This document shows positions 48,514-60,130 of a stretch of DNA of 64,000 bases, one piece after another. The DNA lies in the NCBI RefSeq assembly GCF_032118995.1, contig NC_092656.1, forward strand, positions 12,576,261-12,640,260, in the 5' to 3' direction. Position 1 is the first letter of the stretch. Every line of letters starts with the position of its first letter. This DNA is from Asterias amurensis. Its lineage: Eukaryota; Echinodermata; Asteroidea; Forcipulatida; Asteriidae. Made by a program: the position numbers and the translations under genes. The notes under the pieces were generated by a model, which was not told the origin of the DNA, made no database searches, and worked only from the letters and a program-made list of their open reading frames with translations.

Positions 48514-50346
48514 TCATATCAAGGTACAGCAAGTAATGACAGCGAACATTTGCACTAGGAGCATCTTCCAGACCCAACCAAGCCTGATGGAAGACGCAGC
48601 AGAGTTCAAATTGGCGTTCTTCCTCCTGTTCCTTGGTGGCACTTTAAAGTAAGGATTTAGAGGTATGTAGCTTTGCGATCCAGTGCCCAGGCTTCCACCC
48701 TGGCCCCCGCCATGGCTGCTACCTTGGCTCCCGCCCAGGCTTCCACCCTGGCTCCCGCCCTGGCTTCCACCCTGGCTCCCGCCCTGGCTCCCACCTTGAC
48801 TCCAGACCTGACCTCCACCCTGACTTCCACCAAGTCCGCCACCCTGGCCTCCTCCTCCGCCCAGACCGCCACCACCCTGGCTCCCCCCTCCTCCGCCACC
48901 TCCGGTACCAGCCTCGCTCTCACTCTCGGCGACGCTCTCCCCTTCGGGTTCCTCGACTTCCTCCGAAGAATCTCTCCGGACACGGTGGATTCTGTTCTCG
49001 TATCTCTCCACTAAGTCCTCTCGGAGACTCCGTAGATTAATGTTGGAGCGAGTACTGTCGATCGCTGCTCCATGATGTTTAAGTTTGCCTGTGTGTTCGG
49101 CATCCGAAAGCCGAGCATCGGCTGACCCAACTGTGCACACGAGTAGGAAATAAACTATATGGGAGAAAAACTATGAAAATTTAGTTATTAAAAAAAAATA
49201 TATATATACAGCATTTTGTTTTCAGTGCCGTTCGAATGTTTTAATATTCTAAAAAAGTAGATGTTGCGAACTTATTACCATCAAAATTACGTGTGGTATA
49301 AATGCAACCAATTCGTTGCTAAGCCTGACGTTTCGACCCTAACAACTCTACCAGAGTCGAAACTACAGACCATTAACTATGTTTTGTGTAGACACTAAAT
49401 TTAACAAGTAACATTTCATGTAAAGTCGCGTTTTCGATATTAGGGACTTTTCGTTTTCGATGGTCCTGCGACGGCAAAGATGACATTTGGCGTCATCTGC
49501 GCATGCGTCGGCTTTGAGGACGGTCGTCCCTCAATTTCTACGACTGTACGTGGGATGAGTCTTCGTTGTGCTGAACAACCGTCGCAGAACCATCCGTCGT
49601 CGAAAACGAAAAGTCCCTATTATCGCCGCGAGTTCGGAGCGATTATGAGTAGCAACATCGCTGATCTTCGCACGTAATTTGAGAGGCGTTACGCGGTAAC
49701 GCTTCTCAGATTCAAATTATGTTGAGTGCAGAATAACTGATATCTTTCAACATGACTACATTATATCGAAACGAAATGTTTATAAATTTGTCTCACGCAC
49801 TATCGTAAGCTGACGTACGCTGGTAGCAAATGTTTTCCAAACGTACACCTTCTATTTAAAGGCACTGGACACTATTGGTAATTATCAAAGACTAGTCCTC
49901 ACAGTTGGTGTATCTCAACATATCCATAACAAACCTGTGAAAAAATTGAGCTCGATTGTTGAAAGATTGAGCTCAATTGTTCGTCAAAGTTGCGAGATAA
50001 CCATAAAAGAAAAAAACACCCTTGCCACACGAAGTTGTGTGCTTTTAGATGGTTGATTCCGAGACCTCAAGTTCTAAATCTGAGGTTTCGAAATCAAATT
50101 CTTGGAAAATTTACTTCTTTCTCGAAAACTACGTTACTTCAGAGGGAGCCGTTTCTCACATCAACCTCTCCCCATAATAAAGGTCTTATGATGTAGTTAG
50201 TTTGAATAATTACCAACAATGTTCACTGCCTTTAACTCAAGTAAGCCATTTATGCAATCATGGATAGTCATTGATACAAATTGAATTTTAAACTACAGAC
50301 AGTACTCACCAAAGGAGAGCCAAAACCTAGTCTTTACTGGACCCAT
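48514..50346 (-). CDS. Gene D: Gly-Ser-Gln-repeat secreted protein, probably GPI-anchored, two coding exons
   Basis: Exon 1 is 50,346-50,310 (37 nt, donor GGTGAGT) and exon 2 is 49,154-48,514. The acceptor CCCATATAG was chosen over a CACAG 18 nt downstream because it follows a better pyrimidine tract and completes a signal peptide (MGPVKTRFWLSF then VYFLLVCTVGSADA). The intron is phase 1. The product is 225 residues. Residues 27-69 are charged and less repetitive. R70-V-R-R73 is a furin-type site followed by an acidic Ser/Glu block (74-95). Residues about 97-178 are Gly-Gly-Ser-Gln repeats. Residues about 186-202 are basic then small (N-S-A-A-S-S), and the final 15-20 residues are hydrophobic with no charged tail, as in a GPI-attachment signal. 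A plain C-terminal anchor is the alternative. It is the only array member without a basic cytoplasmic tail. Confidence 0.8.
49439..49623. repeat. MITE family I copy 2, inside the gene D intron
   Basis: TTAGGGACTTTTCGTTTTCG and CGAAAACGAAAAGTCCCTA form near-perfect terminal inverted repeats flanked by TTA-type bases. The interior matches copy 1. Confidence 0.85.
49856..50234. repeat. MITE family A (orientation b), inside the gene D intron
   Basis: From TAAAGGCACTGGACACTATT to AATGTTCACTGCCTTTAA, with the internal GAGACCTCAAGTTC / TGAGGTTTCGAAAT foldback. It ends about 75 bp from the exon 1 donor. Confidence 0.85.
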
Positions 50347-50776
50347 AATTCCGAATTCTTCAGTTTCCAAACGTCAAAGTGATAATGGCCATTTGGGATG
50401 TTGAGTTTGTTTGGAGTTGGACTTAGGTGTGGTACCTTAAGACGGATAAGTTCAGTTATCTTGTTAGGATATGGTCAGAAATTCCCGGCCATTGTTTCAG
50501 AATTGTTCACAGGAAAGCATTAGTTTTATGTTAGCCTAGTTGTTTAAATACTCGTAAAAACTGTGCACAAATGATTGTGTATAATAATTTATTAATATTA
50601 CTTGTACCAACAGTTGATAATAATGATGATTTGATAATAATCTGCATACAATTAAGAGATGTTTTTTATTTTTTTTTTCTAAGCCAAGTGGCTCCTTCAA
50701 TCGGCTTCGCGGTCAACCAGTTCCGGGGCTTTCCAGAAAGCATATAGTTCCTTTCATGTATACAGTATAGCAGCCC
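50347..50776. other. 5' flank of gene D
   Basis: No TATA box or other promoter motif could be singled out. AT-rich. Confidence 0.4.
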
Positions 50777-50927
50777 AGCCGTCGATTTCACAAAACTCTT
50801 CCTATAGCTTAAGACTAATCTTAGGACTTAGGACGAGTCCCAACCCTGCACTGTAGCATGCAAACCTTAAGATTAATCCTAGTTAGGAAGAGTTACTCGT
50901 CCTAAATCGAGATAAGACATCTAAATG
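50777..50927. repeat. Foldback MITE family E copy 5, truncated
   Basis: Starts AGCCGTCGATTTCACAAAAC and keeps the CACTGTAGCATGCAAACC centre. It breaks off at TCGAGATAAGACATC before the far terminus. Confidence 0.8.
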
Positions 50928-51772
50928 TTTTGAAAGCGAAACTGAAGTGGAAATAAGCCGAAATGGGCTCAACTGTTGTTGAATAGACGAACACAAAATA
51001 TTTTTTTTTTTTTTTGTAACTCTAAAAACAATGTCCACAAATTAACAACACTTTTCCACCGTTTGAAAATAATGGTAATAAAAGCTTACCAAGAAGGTTA
51101 TTTTAAGTTGAGATTCGAGTGACCTCACAGGAGAATATAATTAAAGACACTTATGTAGGCCTAACAGGCTGTTACATATTTCACACATCAAAGAACCCAG
51201 TGGCACAATTAATCTTTCGCCGGCCATCTGTACAACATTTCAAAGGGCATACTTTTATCATAGTCATAGCTATAAGCCATAATTGTATTTTACCTACGAT
51301 TTTAACACATTTACTGCTGTTCATAACTAGGTATAGGCCTACATGGTTACTCTGGGGCCTTGTCCAAAGCAGATGCGGCTCTGGCTTAAGCCGGATTGCT
51401 GAAATGTCCCATTTGTCAACGTTGTCACTGCAGCCGACGCCCAAAGCTAGCCGTAGGCGAATAGCACATTCGTCGAAGTTCTCATTTTTGTCTTACAGTA
51501 CCCTGTCACAGCGCCCTCTGCTGAGTTTGAGACTGTCGTGTCGTGCAAAAACCATTGTTGACCTTTGACTTTCACGACGTCATATGCGGGTTGCATTTGA
51601 GAAAATTGAGCAAAGTCAGTACATTACACGTACTTTGATGTACCTAAGCTACAACTAACATAATATTGGGGCAGGTTGTGCTTCTTATGGACACACCCAC
51701 TTCCAAGTTTCACGTTTTTGTCACAATATTTGGAAATCAAGTGTCAGTCAATTTAAGGTTTGTTTACAGGGC
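50928..51772. other. No gene recognised
   Basis: Frames on both strands around 51,119-51,568 overlap and have no splice or domain support. Confidence 0.4.
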
Positions 51773-51933
51773 CCAATCCGACAGTACACAAACATTGAGT
51801 GGCTCAGAGTGGAATGGGAGGAATATTATCGCAAGGTCAAATTTGGCGAAGCCAAGTGAAAAGGAACAGTCCAAGTTTTACCGAGCGATAATTATTCCGT
51901 CCATTCCACTCTGAGCCACTCAATATTTGTTTT
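51773..51933. repeat. Inverted-repeat element with long arms
   Basis: CATTGAGTGGCTCAGAGTGG near the left end and CCACTCTGAGCCACTCAATA near the right form almost perfect inverted arms of about 30 bp around about 95 bp, with inner pairing of ATTATCGC and GCGATAAT. A further inverted pair, TCCTTGTCATTTGAT (51,951) and ATCAAATGACAAGGA (52,254), lies outside it. Confidence 0.8.
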
Positions 51934-52844
51934 AAATAACTGACATATAGATCCTTGTCATTTGATGTATTTGTAAAGTACAACATTATGAAAAAATCAC
52001 ACAAATTACTGACAAACATAAATTCTATAGCGCCGCGTAGCGGCAGCAGTGCAATAATCGGATCACAACATTTTGCACAGGTGCTCCTTTGTTTTAGCAG
52101 CCCGCGCCACTGTACTGCTCAATATTGTGAGCAAGGATGATCCAAACTATTGAATGGGAAATGTTAATTATTCCCCATTGGCGAATAGGTCTTTTTGGAT
52201 AGCCGCTGCGGATGGGAGTAATACTGCATGTCACGCGAAGTAAGTTCCACCAATCAAATGACAAGGATTGTATTGCAGTTACAACAACTATAACTGTTGC
52301 CTTCTTCAGTATTTCAGATAATTTAGGGTTACGCCCTTGTTCCAGGAACTCAACGTAATCTGTAGCAAAATGTCAAAAGCAATATGCATTCTGACAATAC
52401 CAATGTACACAACATACTGTTTGTTGCTAGAATCCTTATGACATAATGGTTTCCCAATCCCCCAGAGCTTATAACCATCTTAATGTAATGACTTAAGAAT
52501 GTAAACAACAACTCATGACAGTATCCGGTTATGGTAAAACCGCAGTTACTATCATCCAGTTTTTGAACATTTATGTCACTGTTTCATTAGATGTACTCAT
52601 GCAACAGCCGTCAGCACTTTCCGAGGTCACGCTCATGACCTAACCTTAGCGGAAGTATTTAGTCACATCTGACCTCGCTGGAAACACCCAAAGTTGGCCT
52701 GGCTTTGTAGGCCTATATAATTTATCATATCTTGCACACTCATGAATTATTCTTCTTATGTTAAAAATGACTCCGTTCTAAGTTAGGCTCCTCATGATAG
52801 TTAGATCCATAAATTACAAGGAAGTGTTTATCGAAGGTAACACT
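51934..52844. other. No gene recognised
   Basis: Contains only the outer inverted pair mentioned for the neighbouring element. No exon or RNA gene was seen. Confidence 0.4.
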
Positions 52845-53235
52845 TAAAGACAGTGGACACTATTGGTAACTGTCAAAGACCAGTCTTGTCACTTGGTGTA
52901 TCTCAACAAATACATGAAATAACAAACCTGTGCAAATTTGAGCTCAATCGGTCGTCGAAGTTGAGAGATAATAATGAAAGAAGAAAAAAAAAAACCTTGT
53001 CACACGAAGTTGTGTGCTTTTAGATGGTTGATTTCGAGACCTCAAATTCTTAACTTGAGGTGTCGAAATCAAATTCGTGGAAAAATACTTCTCCCTCGAA
53101 AATCATGTCACTTCAGAGGGAGCCGTTTCTCAAAATGTTTTATACCATCAACCTCTCCCCATTAATCATTACCAAGTAAAGTTTTTTGCTAATAATTATT
53201 TTGAGTAGTTACCAATAGTGTCCACTGCCTTTAAA
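52845..53235. repeat. MITE family A (orientation b)
   Basis: Full-length copy from TTAAAGACAGTGGACACTAT to ATAGTGTCCACTGCCTTTAA, with the internal hairpin. Confidence 0.9.
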
Positions 53236-53578
53236 CACACTAGCACGTATATATCTTCTGATTTGTGCAGTCAAACCCAGTGCTATTTTAAGCTTTTCAA
53301 GTTATTTCCCTTCCTTTACTTTTAATGTCAAACTATAAATAAGTTATTTTGTTGGTTTCACACGTCAACCTCCTCCCTATGCTAAGTAAGTTATTTATAT
53401 CAAGCTAAACAAAGCGTTTACGTGTTTGACTCGAACGAACGCCAACCAACATCACGAGCCCATGCGCTCATGTCAACTGGTAACATTTTAACTGCAAATA
53501 ACATGGACTCTTTTTCTTGTTTTTGATTCCAATTTCAAAAGTATAGTCGTGTGACTCGATGTGCTATGCTGATTTATC

Positions 53579-53965
53579 TTTAAAGGGAAGGTACACGTTT
53601 GGTAATTACTTAAAACAAATATTAACTTAAAAACTGACTTGGTAACGAGCATTGGAGAGCTGTTGATAGTATAAAACATTGTGGGAAATGACTCGCTCTG
53701 AAGTAACGTAGTTTTTGAGAAAGAAGTAATTTCTCACTAAAATAATCGAAGAACTCTAGCTAGAAGTATTTTATTCTCATCTGAAAGCTCACACATTAAT
53801 TGTCAAACAAGGGTGTTCTTTCTTTCATCATGTTCTCGCAACTTCGATGACCAATTAAGCCAAAATGTTCACAGGCTCGTTATTTTATATGGTTAATATG
53901 ATGGGATACCCCAAGTGAGAAGACTGGTTTTTGACAATATTACCAAACAAGTACCTTCCCTTTAA
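53579..53965. repeat. MITE family C, full-length copy
   Basis: Ends TTTAAAGGGAAGGTACACGT and AAGTACCTTCCCTTTAA are inverted repeats. A central hairpin pairs around CTCTAGCTAGAAGT. The body shares words with family A (GAGAAAGAAGTAATTT, CAAGTGAGAAGACTGG), so the two families are related. Confidence 0.85.
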
Positions 53966-54363
53966 GCGAGTTAATGTATACCGTGCACAAGCTTCAATTT
54001 GTCAGCCCTCTGCCAAAAGCAACACCCCTCTGCCGATATGGGATCTAGACGATAATGACGTATTCCGTCGAGCTCATGAAATGAAAAAAGAACAATGTTG
54101 GAAACTTGAGTGTCTGTTTCGGGGGAAGGATATGGTTGGGTTGGGATTGAGTAGGTGGTGTTTGAATCCCCCCCCCCCCCGAAAAAAAAAATATAAAATA
54201 AAAACATGCATAGAACGGTTAAAAAAAAAAAAAAAAAATGTAAAGAACAGTTTTGGTTTCTTTCCGATGAGTCCCCACTTGGTTCACTGTTTTTTCTTAA
54301 TCTCAATATACCTGGTAGGAAATGAAAAATTTACTCATTCTTTTAAAGAATTCTATGCACTAT
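53966..54363. other. No gene recognised
   Basis: C-run (54,170-54,179) and A-runs (54,221-54,237) dominate; nothing coding. Confidence 0.45.
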
Positions 54364-54752
54364 TAAAGGAACACGTTGCCTTGGATCGGACGAGTTGGTC
54401 TATTAAAAGCGTTTGAAACCGTTTGTTATGAAATGCGTATGGTTAGAAAGATGTTTTAAAAGTAGAATATAGTGATCCACACAAGTATCACTCGAAACTG
54501 CACGGTTTTCCTTTTACGTTGCGAACTATCACGGTCGGCCATTTATGGGAGTCAAAATGTTGACTCCCATAAATGGCCGACCGTGTTAGTCGACAGGGTA
54601 AAAAGAAAACCACGCAATTTCGAGGCATATTTGTGTAGATCATTGTATTCTACTTTTACAATATCTTTCTAACCATATACATTTTACAACAAACGGTTAC
54701 AGAACGATTATCAAAGACAACTCGACCGATCCAAGGCAACGTGTTCCTTTAA
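54364..54752. repeat. Foldback MITE family F copy 2
   Basis: Near-identical plan to 11,932-12,324: TTAAAGGAACACGTTGCCTT ends in both senses and a GGCCATTTATGGGAGTCA central hairpin. Confidence 0.9.
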
Positions 54753-55345
54753 CATAATGTGAACGGATGGTATGTTTCAAAGATGAACCCATATGTCCCT
54801 TCCTGGATACCGTACTCAAAACATAAACCAAGCAGTATAAACAATAAACTCATGGTCGTAACTTCCCCCTTCCCTTCCTTCTAACCCCATCTGTTCTTAT
54901 GTTGTTCACTGTCTGCATCGGATGTCCACCCAACCCCTCATGCGTTATCTTAAGAGCCTCTGCAATGTGTACCCGATGATAGGAAAGGAAGGGAAAAGGG
55001 AACTGATGGAAGGCCTGGATTGTGTTGAATTGTGGTGGCAGTTACCCCCAACCCTACCTACCAGGTGTTGCGACCGTTGGAGGTGCGGAGGGGGGGGGGG
55101 GCAGCACCCCAATGTGCTATCCCCTCGGTCTGCATTGTATTTCTCAGTCAGCTAAAGAAGCGCCCACTTCAAGTAGAACAACGGCATCAATACTAAAATG
55201 CAGTCGTAATTTGATCTCAAGCTGTGTTTTGTTTCTGCTACACACCAAGTGTTCCAACACCAACGCCCCTTATGTTTTGTCCTAACCCTTGTCCCGACCC
55301 TAAACTAATTCCAAACCCTCCCCCAGCGTGCATATCACAATGGAT

Positions 55346-55382
55346 GCGTTTGTTTAGCTTCCCTGGGAAGCTAAACAAACGC
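55346..55382. repeat. Perfect 37-bp palindrome
   Basis: Two 18-bp arms beginning GCGTTTGTTTAGCTTCCC with a single T at the centre; no mismatch. It would extrude as a hairpin or cruciform. Confidence 0.95.
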
Positions 55383-56449
55383 TGGCTAAACGAACGACCA
55401 CTCACCGCTCTCGTAGTGACGTCATGCACGTGGGGCCTGCCCCCATGTGACCCACTGCACAAAGGGTTGTCGAAACAAAGCGCAGTCGTGTGTTTTTTTG
55501 TTTCTTGCACAGTTATCCTCACTAAAATACAGTGGTTTTGGTTTGATGTTTCAGTTTTGTAACAAGACTTCAATTTTTGATTTAGAAAATAGTATCGCCC
55601 AGGGAAATTTGTTCTGTGAAAACCAGTAAAAAGATTGTAAGTCCAGATTTGTTTCCTTTCTTTTTCTAACCTACAAACAGTTCCGTTAGATTTGGAAGTT
55701 TACAACTTAAATTCTAGTTCACTCCTAACAACCACACCCCAGTACGTCATTGTGTGACGTAAATTCCACATAAACCCACGCCTATACTTTACAAAAACTT
55801 GCTCCTCTGAAAATTCCAGTGAGCTCGTTTTCTTTACTAATGCAAGACAAGTAAAACAATTGGTCGTTAACACCTTCTTCAAGACTCGAGGTTTTCAAAG
55901 AAATGCAGGTTTCCTTAAAAAAATGCTTTTGGACGATTGGACGGATAATTTTGGTTAACATTACCAAAATACGTATGCAAGCCATGAAGCCAAGAGGTAT
56001 CTCACGTATGACACAATACCTTACCAACAGGATAGCCAATAAGTGGGGTACAATGTTAACAAACAACGAATAGTATGAACTAAAAGGCTTAAAAGCCCAA
56101 AAGATTGAAATTAAAATATTTTATTTCCTTTATATTAATTAATTGTAAACTTCTGCTTTGTCATCATAGTAGTGTACAGAAAAAAACATAATAACGAACA
56201 TTGAAGACATTAATTTGTTAAGAAGAACTGATAAATCAATGTGTTTTTGTGAAAGGCTTGAGAAATATTTTCAAGTACAACAATTTTAGAGTGAGTTGAT
56301 GAGTTATGTAAAAGCAACGTCAACCAAAATAGCAAATAATGTTATCTTTCCTTACCATTACCATACAAAAACTACAATTTTTATTTTGTCAGGTGCGTTG
56401 CATTGTTTTATGTTGCATTATGGTTTACCTGCATGTGTACTCAGAATTC

Positions 56450-56700
56450 TTTGTGAACTTTTGGGTTCTTTGAAAACCCTCAGTTCTTTGAGAACCATGG
56501 GTCCTTTGTGAAACCTCTAGTTCTTTGATAATTTTGTGTTCTTTGGGAACTTTGAGTTATTTGAGAACCTTGGATGTTTGGGAAACTTTTTTGTTTGTTT
56601 GTGTGTGTGTGTGGGGGGGGGGGGGGAGGGGTCGACCGTGAGTTGTATGAGAAAGTGTTGATCTTTGAGAACGTAAATTTATTCAAGTTAGGGAACCATA
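56450..56700. repeat. Degenerate tandem repeat, units near TTCTTTGAGAAC
   Basis: Roughly a dozen units of 15-30 bp containing CTTTG(A/T)GAAC or TTTGGGAAAC variants, interrupted by a GT/poly-G run. Confidence 0.6.
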
Positions 56701-57063
56701 ATCCAGACATTAACGTTTAGATACAAACGGGTTCAGCGAAGGATGTATTTAACAAAAAAAAATAAAAAAAAATAACCAAAATTACTTTTATAAACTTAGA
56801 AAGATGCATATACATTATATAAATTTAATATATACAATTAAAAGCTTGTGTAAAATAACTTCTTGGTAAACGAGTCCAGTGCGTTCGATTTTATGGAAGA
56901 ACAATTTTGCTTCAAACAACTGATTTTATAAATCTGTGTACAACTTGAATATCAGTTTTCATAATAAATGCTAGAAACAATAAGCTGAAAAACTCATATT
57001 ATCTTAAACTTGTCTTTTAAATCAAGTTTGGTGGCGGTACGGAATAGTTCATTGTTCTATTGT

Positions 57064-59109
57064 TCAAGAGATCCGTACCCTTGTAGCTACGAAATAAGCA
57101 ACGCCCCCAATGGTTGTGACGACGACAACCCCACCAATTACTACAACGGCGAGTATTGCTGGGAAGGGTACAGGCTGTGTACGTGGGGCCTTGGGTTCAT
57201 CTTGTGAGATTTGAGCAATGTTATTGGAGATCGTAGGAGACTTTGATTTGGGCCGAACATCTTGTTTTGGTGGTTTAAATCCCGCCCCGTTCATCCTCGG
57301 GTTGAACGCCTCCATCCCGATATCACCCCTCGTGCGGGTGGTCAGGGGTACCGCTGCGGGCCACTCGGTGGGTGCAGGAGGTGGGATAACCGGTGGGATC
57401 CTTGGGTAACCAACGGGATTAGCTGGACCAATATCTGGGTACTTTGGTACCGCAACTGGGTGATACCTCGGAATCGCAGCGGGGGCTCCTCCTGCTCGGC
57501 CCGGGCCGTCTGGGTTCACATGACCCGGGTTGACCGGGATTACGCCGACGCTGGGCCAGGTGTTTCCCGCGCCTACCTCCTCGGAGCTTCCACCAGTCTG
57601 TTCGGCACCATCGGTCTGGCCTGCTAACTCCTGGCTTTCTTGATCGCCAAAGCCATTTGTTTGTTGCTGCCCTCGTTTGCCATCTTCCATACTAATTGGG
57701 AGTGACTCAATGACATATGGAAGGATAAAGAAACCTGTAAATAGGTCAGAGACAAACAAAACAGGAAACAAATATTTTAATGTAGATGAATACAACAGGT
57801 TGATCCAATTAATCAATCAAGAATAACATAATTGTTCTGTTTTAATTCGGACAATTCACTAGGACGCACAGTTGTTCATGCTTATTAGAATAAATATCAA
57901 CAAATGTTGGTGTCTATATTAAAAGTAACGAGGAAGTACATACTAACGGAGTAATTACGTTTATAAATGTTTTCTAGAACTATTTTGGTACATGCATTGT
58001 TCGTATTCAGCGAGTAAGCTGTGTCTGATGCAAAGGATGAAGTTCCTTCCTTCCGACCATTGAAAGGAAAACAATACACCTTTTGTTTTGTTTAATTGAT
58101 TGTTTTAATCCAATCAACGTACATGTGTACATTGCGAAACAAATGTGACAATTTCACTAACAAAACAAAATTGTGGAAGCGTTTTTTTTATGTGTAAGTT
58201 GATGAATCTTACTGCATTGTGAAATATAAACCAGAACTCCTCGAAACCGAGTCTTAGTTGTCATGGCAACAGTTTATACAAAGATAACATATTTTCATTT
58301 CAGAACAAATATGACGTCGTATTGGATTATTTTCTTTTTTTTCTTTTGTGCAATAAATTATCCCAGTTAATTATTATCAGCGTAGAAACAACTGTGACAA
58401 TACTGTTTGATTAGGAAAACAGTCCTGAAAAAGGGTAAACGTTTGATTATCACACACACAAATAATTGGCAATACAAACTTATTTATAGGTTGGAAGTAG
58501 ATCAGCTTGCGATTGTATAAAACACTGAGTAAACATTGAGTTTAATAATATAAACAACATTCAACACAATCCGATAAACATTACTGTTGACAGGTTTCTT
58601 AGATTGTGTTATCTAATAACATTTTACTGCGTGGACCTAACTGGATTTTGGGCTGTTTCTAAAAGACGCTAACACCTTTTTCACAACTTAGTTGTATTGT
58701 TTACTTAAATAATGCATAATACTATTAGAAATAAAACAATCAAACAGTTCTCAAAACCAAAATTGCACATTCCCTTGTATGAAAACAATTATTCAGAGCG
58801 AAGAGTAGCGGTGGCAGAGGCATCTGCATTTTGCCATATTCTACAACAGACCTATTGATATACACAATGGAAACAACAACTCCAGTGTGACCAAAACGTT
58901 GATTAGCAGCATAACAATTTAAAGTCAAATTTAATGAACTTATCAGCAATGACAAACCACAATCCGACTGACCGGGAATGAGTCAGAGTGCCGGTGAATC
59001 TCCAAAGTTGCCATTACATCATCGCATGTGCCCGGTTATAAAACTAAACAAACAATATTTAAGACTTACCTATCACGGCAACTAAGTAAAGGCTTGCTGT
59101 CGACGCCAT
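57064..59109 (-). CDS. Gene E: Pro-rich single-pass membrane protein with RGD, two coding exons
   Basis: Exon 1 is 59,109-59,070 (40 nt; start context AAGATGGCG) and exon 2 is 57,734-57,064. The donor is AGGTAAGT, the acceptor TATTTACAG and the intron (1,335 bp) phase 1. The product is 236 residues. Residues 1-24 are a signal peptide (MASTASLYLVAVI then GFFILPYVIES). Residues about 30-75 are acidic with Gln and Gly. Residues about 80-145 are Pro-rich with Tyr/Ile/Val and PRYHP, PKYP and YPRIPP motifs. R149-G150-D151 is an integrin-binding tripeptide in a polar surround (TRTRGDIGM). Residues 155-200 are Lys/Ser/Asn-rich. A membrane helix spans about 206-230 and a short tail starts TRVRIS. The ectodomain has no similarity to A-D that I can see, yet the gene plan is the same. 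Confidence 0.85.
57735..59069 (-). other. Intron of gene E
   Basis: Plain AT-rich intron. No MITE copy was found, unlike the introns of B and D. Confidence 0.7.
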
Positions 59110-59932
59110 CTTGGATTCAACGTCAATTGGTTTCCACGAAGTTCTTGAGACAAAACAAAATCTTGAGTCACATGAAACAAAAGTCAAAGCTCTTTCCTAC
59201 AGGCATGAATGACTCCCACAAGAAACAAACTCATGTTGAATCGGTACGTACAACTACCGTTTCAAGGGTCTGCAAAACGGATGAATTGATTAGCATCCAG
59301 GAGAATCACGCGGGAAGATTTCTGATTGGTTGCTAGTTAAGCGCAACTTAAGCGCAACTTAAGGGCATCCAGTGTTAATACTCTCTATACATGAGTCAAA
59401 ATGGCAATCTAGAATATGTAATCAAGTTAGATGTATCAGATGTACACGCTGCGAAAATAAGAGATAAACTGACTGGGAACAAACATATATCAGACTGTCT
59501 GTGTGCTTAAATGCATTCGGTATAACTGAATAAAAAGATTGCAGGAGATTCTGTGAAATGCATTTTGATCATCGTCATGAATAACGTCATTAGATCCACG
59601 AGAGAGCCCAATATGAACCCCAGACGTCATTCCTTCCACTTGTGGCTTGTTCGTATAATCAAGACTTCCTTTGAGTTTCGGATTCTAAGCGGTAAAAAAG
59701 AGTAAAACCTATCACTTCATTGTTTTTGTTGACGTGAGTATGAGTATGTCTACGTGCGTTACGGGAGATAGGGTATACTGGCAAAGCTTGACTCTGGGGG
59801 AAATGGGGTGGACGGGGGTAGGTGGGGTCGGAACCACATCCTCCTTTCTTCCTGATCTTAGATGTTTGCCAAGTTTTTGTTTTTACACATTTTGCCAAGT
59901 AAAAACATGAAATGCAGTTAGTTTTCATTTTC
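59110..59932. other. 5' flank of gene E
   Basis: No TATA box identified. A direct repeat of GCGCAACTTAAG is at about 59,341-59,363. Confidence 0.4.
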
Positions 59933-60130
59933 TTTAAAGGCAGTGGACACTATTGGTAATTACTCAAAATAATTATTAGCATAAAACCTTTCTTGGTGAG
60001 GAGTATGGGGAGAGGTTGGTGGTATAAAACAATGTGAGAATTGGCTTCCTCTGAAGTGCCATAGTTTTCGAGAAAGAAGTAATTTTCCTCGAATTTGATT
60101 TCGAGCCGCAGATTTAGAATTTGATTGTGG
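59933..60130. repeat. MITE family A, truncated (orientation a)
   Basis: Starts TTAAAGGCAGTGGACACTAT and is broken inside the central foldback near GATTTCGAGCCGCAG. Confidence 0.75.

Larger units (their letters stand above)
54753..57063. other. No gene recognised; 3' flank of gene E
   Basis: 2.3 kb between a MITE and gene E. It holds the 37-bp palindrome at 55,346, a CRE-like TGACGTCA at about 55,418, a degenerate TTCTTTG(A/T)GAAC-type tandem repeat at 56,450-56,700 and a poly-G run at about 56,613-56,625. Weak frames elsewhere are unsupported. Confidence 0.4.
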
